Shown: piece after piece, positions 15,514-23,162 of the stretch
Numbering within the stretch: position 1 is the first letter of the stretch
Layout of the letters: each line of letters begins with the position of its first letter
Source of the DNA: JBCBWG01 sp036804185
GTDB lineage: Bacteria; Pseudomonadota; Alphaproteobacteria; Rhizobiales; Hyphomicrobiaceae
Assembly (NCBI GenBank): GCA_050330095.1
Contig: JBHJOC010000041.1
Span: 1 to 48,554 of the forward strand
Direction of reading: 5' to 3'
DNA: 48,554 bases
Notes under the pieces: generated by a model
What the model was told of the DNA's origin: nothing
Seen by the model: only the letters and a program-made list of their open reading frames with translations
Databases searched by the model: none
Program-made: the position numbers and the translations under genes

Positions 15514-15657
15514 TCAGACCTCGCTGGCGAGGCCGATAAGGTCCGATAGCACTTGCGGTTTGCGACCCGTTCTCTGACGGATTTCGCGCCGGACCCAGCG
15601 GGCGCCCACGGCAACTCGCTGACGGCACACCCCGTGTGTGGCGTTGCGATCTGCCAT
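15514..15657 (-). CDS. Possible 47-aa basic small protein
   Basis: An ATG at 15657 is preceded by GGAGG at ideal spacing (GGAGGCTGACGC-ATG), the best ribosome site in this otherwise empty stretch. The 47 residues are Arg-rich (CRQRVAVGARWVRREIRQRT) and end in a hydrophobic helix-like segment (VLSDLIGLASEV). I know no family. The strong site and the helical pattern favour a real small protein; the short length keeps this tentative. Confidence 0.42.
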   Translation of the reverse strand: MADRNATHGVCRQRVAVGARWVRREIRQRTGRKPQVLSDLIGLASEV

Positions 15658-15867
15658 GCGTCAGCCTCCAGCCTGGTTCACAATCTGCCGGGAAATGGCA
15701 GTGAGGGTTGCGTGATGCGTACTGCGGTTAAAGGCGAGACACCGCGACCAGCTCCGATACGCCGCATTATCGAGTAATGCTCAGCGACCGCTGACCTCGC
15801 AGCATCCTTGCCGCATTTGCAGTGTCAGCGCCATAAAGCGCAAATGTGGCCAAATGTCGAGAGGCGA

Positions 15868-16611
15868 TCAAAAATAAGCGCGATAAGAGATGAACACGCC
15901 CGTGAAGCCAAGCCAGACGAAGAATATCCTGCGGAATAATGATTCTGATATATAGGATCGGAAACGTGTTCCGATCAGCAAGCCGGCAAACGCGGGGATT
16001 AACGCAAGGCTCGATACGAGGCCATCCTCGACCGTCATCAAGGCATTGAAAATAAGCCCGATGCCGAGCGATGCCGTGATGATGCAGAATGTCATGCCGA
16101 GCGCCTGCACGAACGCATCGCGCTGCAAACCGATGGCTTCGATGTAGAGCACGCCCGGCACCATGTAGGTCCCCGTTAGGCCGAACAGAAAGCCGCCGAC
16201 GCCGCCGCATGTCGGGCCAAGCCAGCGCTCCCACGCGCGCGGCGGTGGCAGGCGTGGGCGCACGAGGCTCAGCACCGAGTAGGCCGCCAGGATGATGCCG
16301 AGCAAGACCTCGACGGGGCGGCCGTCGATGCGGGCGAGTGCGAAGGTTCCCGCCCAAATGGCGAAGATCGAAACGAGCCACGTCGACCAGAGCCGCTCCA
16401 GGTTCGAGCGGAAGTAGGGTCCATCGAAGGCCTGCCAAAGGTTCATCACGACGCCCGGGACGATGAACAGCGCAAGCGCCTGCTTCAGGCCGATGATCGG
16501 CGCCAGCATGCTCAGCACGATGATCGGCACCCCGAGGCCGATCAGACCTTTGATCAGGCCGCCGACGAGGAAGGTGGCTGCGACCAGAGTGAGAATGAGT
16601 GGATCCGTCAT
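15868..16611 (-). CDS. Sulfite exporter TauE/SafE family protein
   Basis: Integral membrane protein, 247 aa from ATG 16611. The two-repeat TauE/SafE pattern is visible: the N-terminal LVGGLIKGLIGLGVPIIVLS and the internal GGVGGFLFGLTGTYMVPGVL are the paired GxxxGxxGxGGG-like loops. About 7-8 hydrophobic helices span the protein. Members export sulfite, sulfoacetate or other organosulfur anions, but most are uncharacterised. It is divergent from the glutathione-transferase gene. It is not adjacent to taurine or sulfonate enzymes, although a sulfonate-type ABC importer lies 14 kb away. Confidence 0.88.
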   Translation of the reverse strand: MTDPLILTLVAATFLVGGLIKGLIGLGVPIIVLSMLAPIIGLKQALALFIVPGVVMNLWQAFDGPYFRSNLERLWSTWLVSIFAIWAGTFALARIDGRPVEVLLGIILAAYSVLSLVRPRLPPPRAWERWLGPTCGGVGGFLFGLTGTYMVPGVLYIEAIGLQRDAFVQALGMTFCIITASLGIGLIFNALMTVEDGLVSSLALIPAFAGLLIGTRFRSYISESLFRRIFFVWLGFTGVFISYRAYF

Positions 16612-16718
16612 GGGGAGCAATCGGTCGTGGAGGGGATGTGCGGCGGCGACACTTGACCGTCACACGCCTGACAGCAACTGTCGCGCATGTCAGACCAGGA
16701 GCACGCTCTGCGCAGGAC

Positions 16719-16746
16719 GCTCGGGCCGCAATGCGCTCGGGCCGCA
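16719..16746. repeat. Short tandem direct repeat (GCTCGGGCCGCA twice)
   Basis: Two exact 12-bp copies at 16719-16730 and 16735-16746, 4 bp apart, followed by a partial GAGCTCGG. They lie 32-59 bp upstream of the glutathione-transferase ATG. They could be a repeated regulator site or replication slippage. Confidence 0.5.
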
Positions 16747-16777
16747 GCGAGCTCGGCATTTAAGGATCAAAGCTGCC

Positions 16778-17485
16778 ATGGCTCTCGAGCTCTACGATCT
16801 CGCCGGCGCCGACCCGGACTTGCGCTTCTCGCCCTATTGCTGGCGCACGAAAATGGCGCTCAAGCACAAGGGCCTCGCCTTCGAGGGCCTGCCATGGCGC
16901 TTTACTGAAAAGGAGCGGCTTGCAAACAGTGGGCAGGGCCGCGTTCCGGTGCTCAGGGATGGGGCAACGATCGTGCACGACAGTTGGGCCATCGCCGACT
17001 ATCTCGATCGCGCCTACCCAGACCACCCGATGCTGATGGTCGACGCAGCTGCACGGGCGAGCGCTCTGTTCCTGCAGTCGTGGTCGGATCGCGCTGTCTT
17101 GGCGGCGTTGCGACCGATCGCCGTCAAGGCCGTCCTCAACGTCGTTGCCAACGAAGACAGGGCCTACTTTGAGGAGTCCCGCGCCAAAGGGCTCGGGGCG
17201 CCGATCGAAGCGTTCTGCTCGCCTGAGGCCGTCGCGCAGGGCTACCGTGACCTCGAGGCCGCCCTGAAGCCATTGGAGCGCGTTCTATCAGATCACGCCT
17301 ACCTCGGAGGTGAGCGCCCATTCTACGGCGATTACATCGTGTTTGGCTCACTCATGTGGCCGCGGATCGTCGTGCCCGGGTTCGCGCTGCCTGCCGGGCC
17401 GCAAACCATTGCTTGGTTCGACCGCCTCGAAGGCCTGTTCAATGGGTATGCAGGTTCAGCACCGCGCGTTGCAGCGGCAGCCTGA
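16778..17485 (+). CDS. Glutathione S-transferase family protein
   Basis: 235 aa. The N-terminal thioredoxin-fold half opens MALELYDLAGADPDLRFSPY, then CWRTKMALKHKGL, with Ser-Pro-Tyr-Cys at the glutathione position. RVPVLRDGATIVHDSWAIAD and YLDRAYPDHP cover the cis-Pro and Glu/Asp-Ser glutathione-binding region. The C-terminal helical half ends near FGSLMWPRIV. AAGGA precedes the ATG. Bacterial members conjugate or reductively process small electrophiles. It is followed after 86 bp by an enoyl-CoA hydratase on the same strand, so co-transcription is possible. Confidence 0.9.
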   Translation: MALELYDLAGADPDLRFSPYCWRTKMALKHKGLAFEGLPWRFTEKERLANSGQGRVPVLRDGATIVHDSWAIADYLDRAYPDHPMLMVDAAARASALFLQSWSDRAVLAALRPIAVKAVLNVVANEDRAYFEESRAKGLGAPIEAFCSPEAVAQGYRDLEAALKPLERVLSDHAYLGGERPFYGDYIVFGSLMWPRIVVPGFALPAGPQTIAWFDRLEGLFNGYAGSAPRVAAAA

Positions 17486-17571
17486 GCCGCGCACGTTCAG
17501 ACAGTCATGATCTGCCACCGCGTTCAAAGCGCCTGAAGCCTGGCCCCGGCGCCCACATCGGAGTGACCAAC

Positions 17572-18345
17572 ATGAGCTACGAAACGATCCTGACCGAGAC
17601 CCGCGGTCACGTCGGCCTCATCACGCTGAACCGCCCCGACGCGCTCAATGCACTCAACTCCAAGCTGATCTCGGAGCTCAATTGCGCCCTCGCAGGCTAC
17701 GACGCCGACGATGGCATCGGCTGCGTCGTCATCACCGGCTCCGACAAGGCATTCGCGGCCGGCGCTGACATCAAAGAGATGAAGGACAAGTCCTTCATGG
17801 AGGTTTATCGTGGCAACTTCATCGCGCAGTGGGAATATATCACGACGGTCCGCAAGCCGGTCGTGGCAGCCGTTGCCGGCTTCGCCCTCGGCGGCGGCTG
17901 CGAGCTTGCCATGATGTGCGACTTCATCATCGCGGCCGATACCGCGAAGTTCGGCCAGCCAGAGATCAAGCTCGGAGTGATGCCGGGTTCGGGCGGTACC
18001 CAGCGACTAACCCGCTTTATCGGCAAATCCAAAGCCATGGAAATGTGTCTGACTGGTCGCATGATGGATGCAGCCGAGGCCGAGCGGAGCGGGCTCGTGT
18101 CGCGGATCGTGCCTGCTGATCAACTTGTCGAAGAAGCCGTCAAGGTCGCCGAGATCATCGCCGGAATGTCGCAACCGATCGTTGCGATGACGAAAGAGAG
18201 CGTGAACCGCTCTTATGAAACGACACTCGCCGAGGGCATCCGTTTTGAACGCCGTGTCTTCCACGCAATGTTTGCGACCGAAGACCAGAAGGAAGGCATG
18301 GCTGCTTTCGCCGAGAAGCGGAAACCGCAGTTCAAGAACCGCTGA
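17572..18345 (+). CDS. Enoyl-CoA hydratase (crotonase family)
   Basis: Hydrates trans-2-enoyl-CoA in beta-oxidation or related acyl-CoA catabolism; 257 aa, normal length. Oxyanion-hole segments FAAGADIKEMKD and AVAGFALGGGCELAMMCDF are present, as are both catalytic glutamates: one in GGGCELAM and one in FGQPEIKLGVMPGSGGTQRL. The ending FAEKRKPQFKNR is typical of bacterial EchA/FadB1-like hydratases. CGGAG lies before the ATG. Its 3' end converges with the membrane-protein pair at 18374. Confidence 0.95.
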   Translation: MSYETILTETRGHVGLITLNRPDALNALNSKLISELNCALAGYDADDGIGCVVITGSDKAFAAGADIKEMKDKSFMEVYRGNFIAQWEYITTVRKPVVAAVAGFALGGGCELAMMCDFIIAADTAKFGQPEIKLGVMPGSGGTQRLTRFIGKSKAMEMCLTGRMMDAAEAERSGLVSRIVPADQLVEEAVKVAEIIAGMSQPIVAMTKESVNRSYETTLAEGIRFERRVFHAMFATEDQKEGMAAFAEKRKPQFKNR

Positions 18346-18373
18346 GACTTGGCGTTGCTACGGCAAGAGCGCG

Positions 18374-18973
18374 TCATTCGCCGCGGCGGTGAGCAGCCGC
18401 CGCGAGTGCAGCCAGGAACGTGATCGCCAACCCACCGAAAAGAAACACATGGTTGGCCAGCCAATCGGGCTTGTTCACGAAGAGCTTGCCCGAGACCAGC
18501 AGAAATCCGACGCCGATGAACGCTGCGACGGCGAGGGCGGCCGTGAGCAGTGCCGAGCGATCGAGCCACTTTGGCATGGCAAGCGGCGACCCAGACGTTG
18601 CAAGCTGGAGGCTGTAAAGGATCGCCAGACCGGCAAGAACACCGAACGCGGCTGCATACTGCCACCAATGCTGCCAGTGGAGTGGCGTCAACCCGTATCC
18701 CAAGCCGATCGCGCCGGCGCCCCACGCAAAGGTTGCCGCGATCAGCAACGCATTCTGTCGCGCGCGTTCGACACCTGCGCGACCATCGGGATCGACCAGA
18801 CGCTCGTCGGCTGTCACGCCGCGCTGGACGTAGCCATTGAGCCGCAGTGAGGTGAAAACGGCAACGGCCGCTCCGAAGGCCGCACCAACGAACGAGACCC
18901 ACGGCGCTGACAGGCTCGCTGCAATGATGAAGACGAGCCAGCTCGACGCGATTGCCAGGAAAATGCCGATCAT
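18374..18973 (-). CDS. Multi-pass membrane protein, second of a tandem related pair
   Basis: 199 aa with about five or six hydrophobic helices. Its ATG overlaps the stop of the preceding gene (TGATG); a GTG at 18976 is also possible. The C-terminal block DWLANHVFLFGGLAITFLAA aligns with DWAANNYFFFGALGLAIVSA of its neighbour, indicating ancient duplication. No catalytic motif is visible. It is the last gene of a leftward run beginning with the SxtJ-like and carbamoyltransferase genes, 700 bp upstream. Function unknown. Confidence 0.75.
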   Translation of the reverse strand: MIGIFLAIASSWLVFIIAASLSAPWVSFVGAAFGAAVAVFTSLRLNGYVQRGVTADERLVDPDGRAGVERARQNALLIAATFAWGAGAIGLGYGLTPLHWQHWWQYAAAFGVLAGLAILYSLQLATSGSPLAMPKWLDRSALLTAALAVAAFIGVGFLLVSGKLFVNKPDWLANHVFLFGGLAITFLAALAAAAHRRGE

Positions 18974-19587
18974 CACGCGCGCTCAACGGCGGTTCTCTTC
19001 ACCCCGAAGACCCCGTAGGCGCTCACGATCGCAAGTCCGAGAGCCCCAAAGAAGAAGTAGTTGTTGGCAGCCCAGTCCTGCCAGTTCTCGCGCTGGACCG
19101 TCAGAAATCTCGCCATTTTCCCGTCGATCAGCAGTCCGAGCATGACGATGACCATGCCTGCAAGCTGTGCCATGGCCATATATCGAGCGGTCTTGAGCAG
19201 CGCAGGATCGCTCTCGCCGCGTTCCGCACGCCCCGACATGCGCGCCGAGAGGAAGAACGTCAGCGCCCCCACAATCGCGAAGACCATGAAGAACGCAAAC
19301 CACTCCTTCCAGGACACGATCCCGGTCGCGTAGGTCGCAAATAGCGACAGTGCCCCCCACGCCCAGATAAGCCCCATGAAACGAGCCAGATGAGCCGATA
19401 CTTGCATTTCGGATGCGGAACTACCGAGCCCTTGGACACCGCGGATGGCGCTCAGCGCGACGGCGATCGAAACGCCGGCGGACACAGTCATGTGTGCGTA
19501 GGCGTAAGCGACGCTCTCGGGCCGCAACGACGCGAGCACTATCAGAAGCGCGACAGAGACGCTGATGATCGTTGACCAGAGTACCAT
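18973..19587 (-). CDS. Multi-pass membrane protein, first of a tandem related pair
   Basis: 204 aa. It has hydrophobic helices at the N-terminus (ISVSVALLIVLASLR), in the middle (WAWGALSLFATYATGIVSW, FAFFMVFAIVGALTFFLSA), at AQLAGMVIVMLGLLI and at the C-terminus (FFFGALGLAIVSAYGVFGV). GGGGAGATCC precedes the ATG. It shares the WxxNxxFxFGxLxI ending with the next gene. It starts 91 bp after the carbamoyltransferase stop on the same strand, so it may belong to that operon. I do not recognise a named family. Confidence 0.75.
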   Translation of the reverse strand: MVLWSTIISVSVALLIVLASLRPESVAYAYAHMTVSAGVSIAVALSAIRGVQGLGSSASEMQVSAHLARFMGLIWAWGALSLFATYATGIVSWKEWFAFFMVFAIVGALTFFLSARMSGRAERGESDPALLKTARYMAMAQLAGMVIVMLGLLIDGKMARFLTVQRENWQDWAANNYFFFGALGLAIVSAYGVFGVKRTAVERA

Positions 19588-19678
19588 GGCGGATCTCCCC
19601 GAATCGTTCCCGGGGCTAGTCTTAGAGGCGCAACGTTAATGATTGAATGTCGGCTCGGCAAATTTCCCGCTTGGTGTA

Positions 19679-21529
19679 TCAGTCCGGCGCCTGGGTTGCG
19701 ACATAATCGACGCGCAGGTTTGGGTCCTGGTCGCTTTTGACGAGCAGACACCTGCCGATCGCCAACGCGTCCATTTCTGTCCCCATAAAGCAGCGGAACG
19801 CATCCTCGGGGCTTTCGACGATCGGTTCCCCGCGAACGTTGAAGCTCGTGTTGACCAGCACGGACGACCCTGTGCGGCGCTTGAAGCACGACAACAGGTC
19901 GTGGAACCGCGGGTTGGTCTCGTGGTGAACGGTCTGGACGCGCGCCGAAAAGTCGACGTGGGTGACGGCTGGAATATCCGAACGCACCATATTAAGGCGC
20001 TCGATTCCAAATGCGCCAGCGTGGTCGGCTGGCTCGGGTACGCGGCGGTTGCGTTTCACGTTGGCGACCATCAGCATGTAGGGGCTGGCACCGTCGTACT
20101 CGAAGTAGTCGGCGACGTCTTGTGCGAGAACGGCCGGTGCGAACGGTCTGAAGCTCTCCCGGTACTTGATCTTCTGGTTCAGCGTCTGCTGCATGCGAGG
20201 GTTTCGAGCGTCGCCCAGGATTGATCGCGCCCCAAGCGCCCGCGGGCCGTACTCCATCCGGCCCTGGAACCAGCCAACGACGTCGCCCCTCTCAAGGCGC
20301 GCGGCCGTGTCATCAATCAGATCGGCCCATGCCAGCGTTGTAAACCGCGCCCCGCAATGTGCGAGCCGCTCAGCAATCACATCATCAGCGTAGGACGTCC
20401 CAAGATAGCTGCCGGACATGGCATCGCATGCAGGATCGCTGGCTCTGGCCCGCGGCAACCCATGTCCAAGCGCATGCAGTGCCAGCGCGGCGCCGAGTGC
20501 GCCCCCGGCATCACCGGCCGCGGGCTGCACCCAGACGCGATCGAATGCGCCATCGCGGAGCACTTTGCCGTTGGCAACACAGTTGAGCGCGACGCCACCG
20601 GCGAGACAGAGATTTGCAATCCCAAACCGGGATCGCAGGTTGCGGGTCATTTTCAGCATGACGGTTTCGGTGACGGATTGGATCGAAGCCGCGATGTCCA
20701 TCTCGCGCTGCGTCACGGGTGTGTCAGGCTCACGCGGCGGGCCGCCAAAGAGGTCGTGAAAGCGGCGCGAGGTCATTGTCAGCCCGCTCGCATAGTTGAA
20801 ATAGCGCTGATCGAGCCAGAAGCTCCCGTCGTCACGCACGTCGATCAGATGGTCGAGGATTGCGTCCGCATAGATCGGGCGGCCATAGGGCGCGAGCCCC
20901 ATGACCTTGTACTCGCCAGAGTTTACCCGAAAGCCCGTGTAGGCCGTGAACGCCGAATACAGCAGCCCAAGCGAGTGCGGCCAGTGAAGCTCGAGCTTCG
21001 GCTCAAGGGTCTTGCCGCGCCCGACCCACACCGATGTGGTCGCCCATTCGCCAACGCCATCCATCGTCAGAACAACGGCTTCGTCGAACGGAGATGGATA
21101 GTAGGCCGATGCGGCGTGGCTCAGATGGTGTTCGCTGAACCTCAGCCGTGCCTCGGCCGATCGACGATCGAGTGTCCCGTCGATGCGCGCGAGTGTATCG
21201 GCCAGCAGCCGTTTCTGAAACAGCTTGTCCTTGATCCAAACCGGCATCGCCGCCTTGAATGAGGAAAAGCCGCGTGGAGCGAGCGCGAGATAGGTCTCGA
21301 GCAAGCGCTCGAACTTTACGAACGGCTTCTCGAAGAACACGATCTCGTCGATCTCAGCCAAACTGAGGCCCACGACGCCGAGGCACGCTCGGATCGCATG
21401 CTGCGGGAACGATGCATCGTGTTTGATCCGTGTGAAGCGCTCTTCTTGCGCTGCAGCCACGGGCACGCCGTCGACCACGAGTGCGGCTGCGCTGTCGTGG
21501 TAGTACGCGGAAATCCCGAGTATTTTCAT
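19679..21529 (-). CDS. NodU/SxtI-family O-carbamoyltransferase
   Basis: 616 aa from ATG 21529. These enzymes transfer a carbamoyl group from carbamoyl phosphate via carbamoyl-adenylate to a hydroxyl acceptor (NodU, TobZ, SxtI). The N-terminal Kae1-like domain has LGISAYYHDSAAALV, SEHHLSHAASAYYPSPF and VVLTMDGVGEWATTS (metal and nucleotide residues). The C-terminal YrdC-like domain has GWFQGRMEYGPRALGARSIL, KYRESFRPFAPAVLAQDV and SFNVRGEPIVESPEDAFRCF. Length is normal. It follows a DUF5989 gene and an SxtJ-like gene, an association shared with saxitoxin sxtI-J-K and many non-toxin genomes. No polyketide or nodulation genes are in the window, so the acceptor is unknown. Confidence 0.92.
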   Translation of the reverse strand: MKILGISAYYHDSAAALVVDGVPVAAAQEERFTRIKHDASFPQHAIRACLGVVGLSLAEIDEIVFFEKPFVKFERLLETYLALAPRGFSSFKAAMPVWIKDKLFQKRLLADTLARIDGTLDRRSAEARLRFSEHHLSHAASAYYPSPFDEAVVLTMDGVGEWATTSVWVGRGKTLEPKLELHWPHSLGLLYSAFTAYTGFRVNSGEYKVMGLAPYGRPIYADAILDHLIDVRDDGSFWLDQRYFNYASGLTMTSRRFHDLFGGPPREPDTPVTQREMDIAASIQSVTETVMLKMTRNLRSRFGIANLCLAGGVALNCVANGKVLRDGAFDRVWVQPAAGDAGGALGAALALHALGHGLPRARASDPACDAMSGSYLGTSYADDVIAERLAHCGARFTTLAWADLIDDTAARLERGDVVGWFQGRMEYGPRALGARSILGDARNPRMQQTLNQKIKYRESFRPFAPAVLAQDVADYFEYDGASPYMLMVANVKRNRRVPEPADHAGAFGIERLNMVRSDIPAVTHVDFSARVQTVHHETNPRFHDLLSCFKRRTGSSVLVNTSFNVRGEPIVESPEDAFRCFMGTEMDALAIGRCLLVKSDQDPNLRVDYVATQAPD

Positions 21530-21550
21530 GTCTCTATACCGGATCGCACG

Positions 21551-21570
21551 GCACGCACACGCGTGCGTGC
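21551..21570. promoter_or_regulatory. GC-rich hairpin between the DUF5989 and carbamoyltransferase genes
   Basis: GCACGCAC and GTGCGTGC form a perfect 8-bp inverted repeat with a 4-nt loop. It lies 21 bp upstream of the carbamoyltransferase ATG and downstream of the DUF5989 stop. It could uncouple translation or mark a processing site. There is no T-run. Confidence 0.45.
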
Positions 21571-21585
21571 AGGCCCACGGCACCC

Positions 21586-21738
21586 TTAAAATACGGTGTA
21601 AATGAACGGTGCCAGTGCCGAGCCCTGAGCCAGCATCAAGATCCCGCCAACGATCAGCAGGATCGCGAAGACAGGAAACAGCCACCACTTCCGCCGACGG
21701 CTCATGTAACTGGCGGTCTCGCGCAGCACGGACAGCAT
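21586..21738 (-). CDS. DUF5989 mini-protein (SxtK-like position)
   Basis: 50-aa protein. The N-terminal half is basic and aromatic (SYMSRRRKWWLFPVF) and continues into a hydrophobic helix (AILLIVGGILMLAQGSALAP) ending FIYTVF. This is the DUF5989 pattern I recall beside carbamoyltransferases; an equivalent small ORF is sxtK in saxitoxin clusters. GAGGAAC is well placed before the ATG. It sits between the SxtJ-like gene (179 bp upstream) and the carbamoyltransferase (56 bp downstream). Probably a single-span inner-membrane protein; role unknown. Confidence 0.8.
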   Translation of the reverse strand: MLSVLRETASYMSRRRKWWLFPVFAILLIVGGILMLAQGSALAPFIYTVF

Positions 21739-21917
21739 GATGGATGTTCCTCTTCGACGGGTGCGGCTGCAGGGTTGAGCTCTGAGCTTGCGACCGCGAT
21801 TGCGGCAGCCGATGACCCGTCGTCAGCAAGTCCAGTGCCAGTCTCGGCGCACAGCGTGTGGCGAGCACGCGAGACCGGCACATCAGCCCTGCCCGCTTGC
21901 GCCTTCCGCACAGGCTC

Positions 21918-22352
21918 TTAGAACTGAGCCTTGAAATCCGTGATCGAGGAACCGGCGGATCGCTCCGGCTCGGTCCGGCGCTCGATCCAGTAGCTCCCAT
22001 TGCGAAGGCGGCGGCGGCGGTTGAGGGGGTCGTGGAAGAGTTGCATGAGCAGGCCGTAGGGCGCGATCACCAGCGCAAAGAGTGCAAGCAGGACGACCGG
22101 ATTGACGATCCTGGCAAGCAGGATCGACAACGCGAACCACCGTCGATTGAGCCCGTTGAGCCAGTTCGGGCGCAGGGTCGCGAGGATCAAGAACACGGCG
22201 GCGGACATGGCCAGCAGGACGGCCGAAAGCGATTCCTCCCGGAAGAGGACGGCCAGGAGTGCTGCAACACCGGAGAAGACGTAGCCAGTCGAGCGCGAGC
22301 TTGGGGCAACGAAGTCTGGACGGAATTGACGTTCGTGGAAGTTTTGCGACAT
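21918..22352 (-). CDS. SxtJ family membrane protein
   Basis: 144 aa from ATG 22352. It has a polar N-terminus (MSQNFHERQFRPDFVAPSSR), then two helices (GYVFSGVAALLAVLF, SAVLLAMSAAVFLILATLRP), the motif NWLNGLNRRWFALSILLARI, another hydrophobic pair ending APYGLLMQLFHDPL, and an Arg-rich C-terminus (NRRRRLRNGSYWIERR). The W-x-x-L-N/G spacing and the L-L-x-R-x-x-P-x-V-L stretch match SxtJ-type proteins (function unknown). It heads the run SxtJ-DUF5989-carbamoyltransferase and shares a divergent region with rpsT. Confidence 0.8.
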   Translation of the reverse strand: MSQNFHERQFRPDFVAPSSRSTGYVFSGVAALLAVLFREESLSAVLLAMSAAVFLILATLRPNWLNGLNRRWFALSILLARIVNPVVLLALFALVIAPYGLLMQLFHDPLNRRRRLRNGSYWIERRTEPERSAGSSITDFKAQF

Positions 22353-22652
22353 GGGTCTCAGCGGCCTTTCTGATCGCAAGCGCCTCAGCGCTGCTCAGTC
22401 GTTGACCGCCAACCATGCGAGAGTTATACCACGGCCCCTGATCCTGGGGCTCGTTCCGAGATTCCTCGCCCAACGCCCCCGAACCGGCATCTGATTACGC
22501 CTCGGTTGCGGTCCAGCTCCAACTTCTGTCGCCAGCCGATGGATGCTCTTCAGGTGCTGGCGCGTTCTTGATCGCGGCGAGACGTGTCGGTCCGTTCGTC
22601 GTTTCACATGTCTGCTCGGGCGATTGGAGCCCGGGCCCTAACGAGGTCGTTC
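22353..22652. other. rpsT leader and divergent promoter region
   Basis: 300 bp between the SxtJ-like gene and rpsT. It contains the promoter listed at 22402-22430 and, in the transcribed leader, a GCCCC/GGGGC hairpin at about 22434-22450. No small gene is evident. A long leader would suit S20 autoregulation, which is known in other bacteria; nothing here proves it. Confidence 0.5.
22402..22430 (+). promoter_or_regulatory. Candidate sigma-70 promoter for rpsT
   Basis: TTGACC (22402-22407), 17-bp spacer, TATACC (22425-22430). Both boxes are near consensus for alphaproteobacterial housekeeping promoters. It would give a leader of about 215 nt before the rpsT ATG. Confidence 0.55.
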
Positions 22653-22931
22653 ATGCCCAATACGCCATCGGCGAAAAAAGCGGTCCGCAAGATCGCGCGC
22701 CGCACCGCAATCAACAAGAACCGCCGCTCGTCGATGCGCACCGAGGTGCGTAAGGTCGAAGAGGCGATTGCGAGCGGCGATGTAGCGGCTGCAAAGGCAG
22801 CGTTCGCGGCAGCTGAGCCAAAGCTCGTGCGAACGGCTCAGAAAGGCGTGATCCATGCCAAGACGGCAAGCCGGAAGGTCTCGCGCCTTGCACAGCGCAT
22901 CCGGAAGATGACCGAGACGGCGACAGCCTGA
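22653..22931 (+). CDS. rpsT: 30S ribosomal protein S20
   Basis: 92-aa 16S rRNA-binding protein. MPNTPSAKKAVRKIARRTAI, then NKNRRSSMRTEVRKVEEAI, then KGVIHAKTASRKVSRLAQRI are canonical S20 segments. A GAGG precedes the ATG. In many alphaproteobacteria rpsT adjoins dnaA; here the downstream neighbour is a phosphoesterase, so that linkage is absent at this locus. Confidence 0.97.
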   Translation: MPNTPSAKKAVRKIARRTAINKNRRSSMRTEVRKVEEAIASGDVAAAKAAFAAAEPKLVRTAQKGVIHAKTASRKVSRLAQRIRKMTETATA

Positions 22932-23162
22932 GCGGTTCAAATCCGCCATTGCGCGCCGGTTGCCGGGTTTCGGCGCATAGGGACGTCTCCGCGCCCGACC
23001 AACCCGCACGATGGCTCGCTTCAGGTCGTTGTCGACGCTGTCGCCGCTGCGGCATGGAGCTGCGGTGTCATGCGTGCGGTCGGATCGCGCACCCCGTCGT
23101 TGTCAACAGTGCATCGGTGCGCGTCGCTTGATTTTTTGGACCGCTTCGGGCTCGCTGACCGC

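Noticed and set aside
15767..16759. 330-codon minus-strand frame overlapping the TauE/SafE gene
   Set aside because: Out of frame with the clear membrane protein; Arg/His/Pro-rich and not protein-like.
20357..21262. 301-codon plus-strand frame inside the carbamoyltransferase
   Set aside because: Antisense to the conserved enzyme; residues are Arg/Val-rich noise.
21702..21911. 69-codon ORF between the SxtJ-like and DUF5989 genes
   Set aside because: GTG start without a ribosome site; it overlaps the DUF5989 start and has low-complexity composition.
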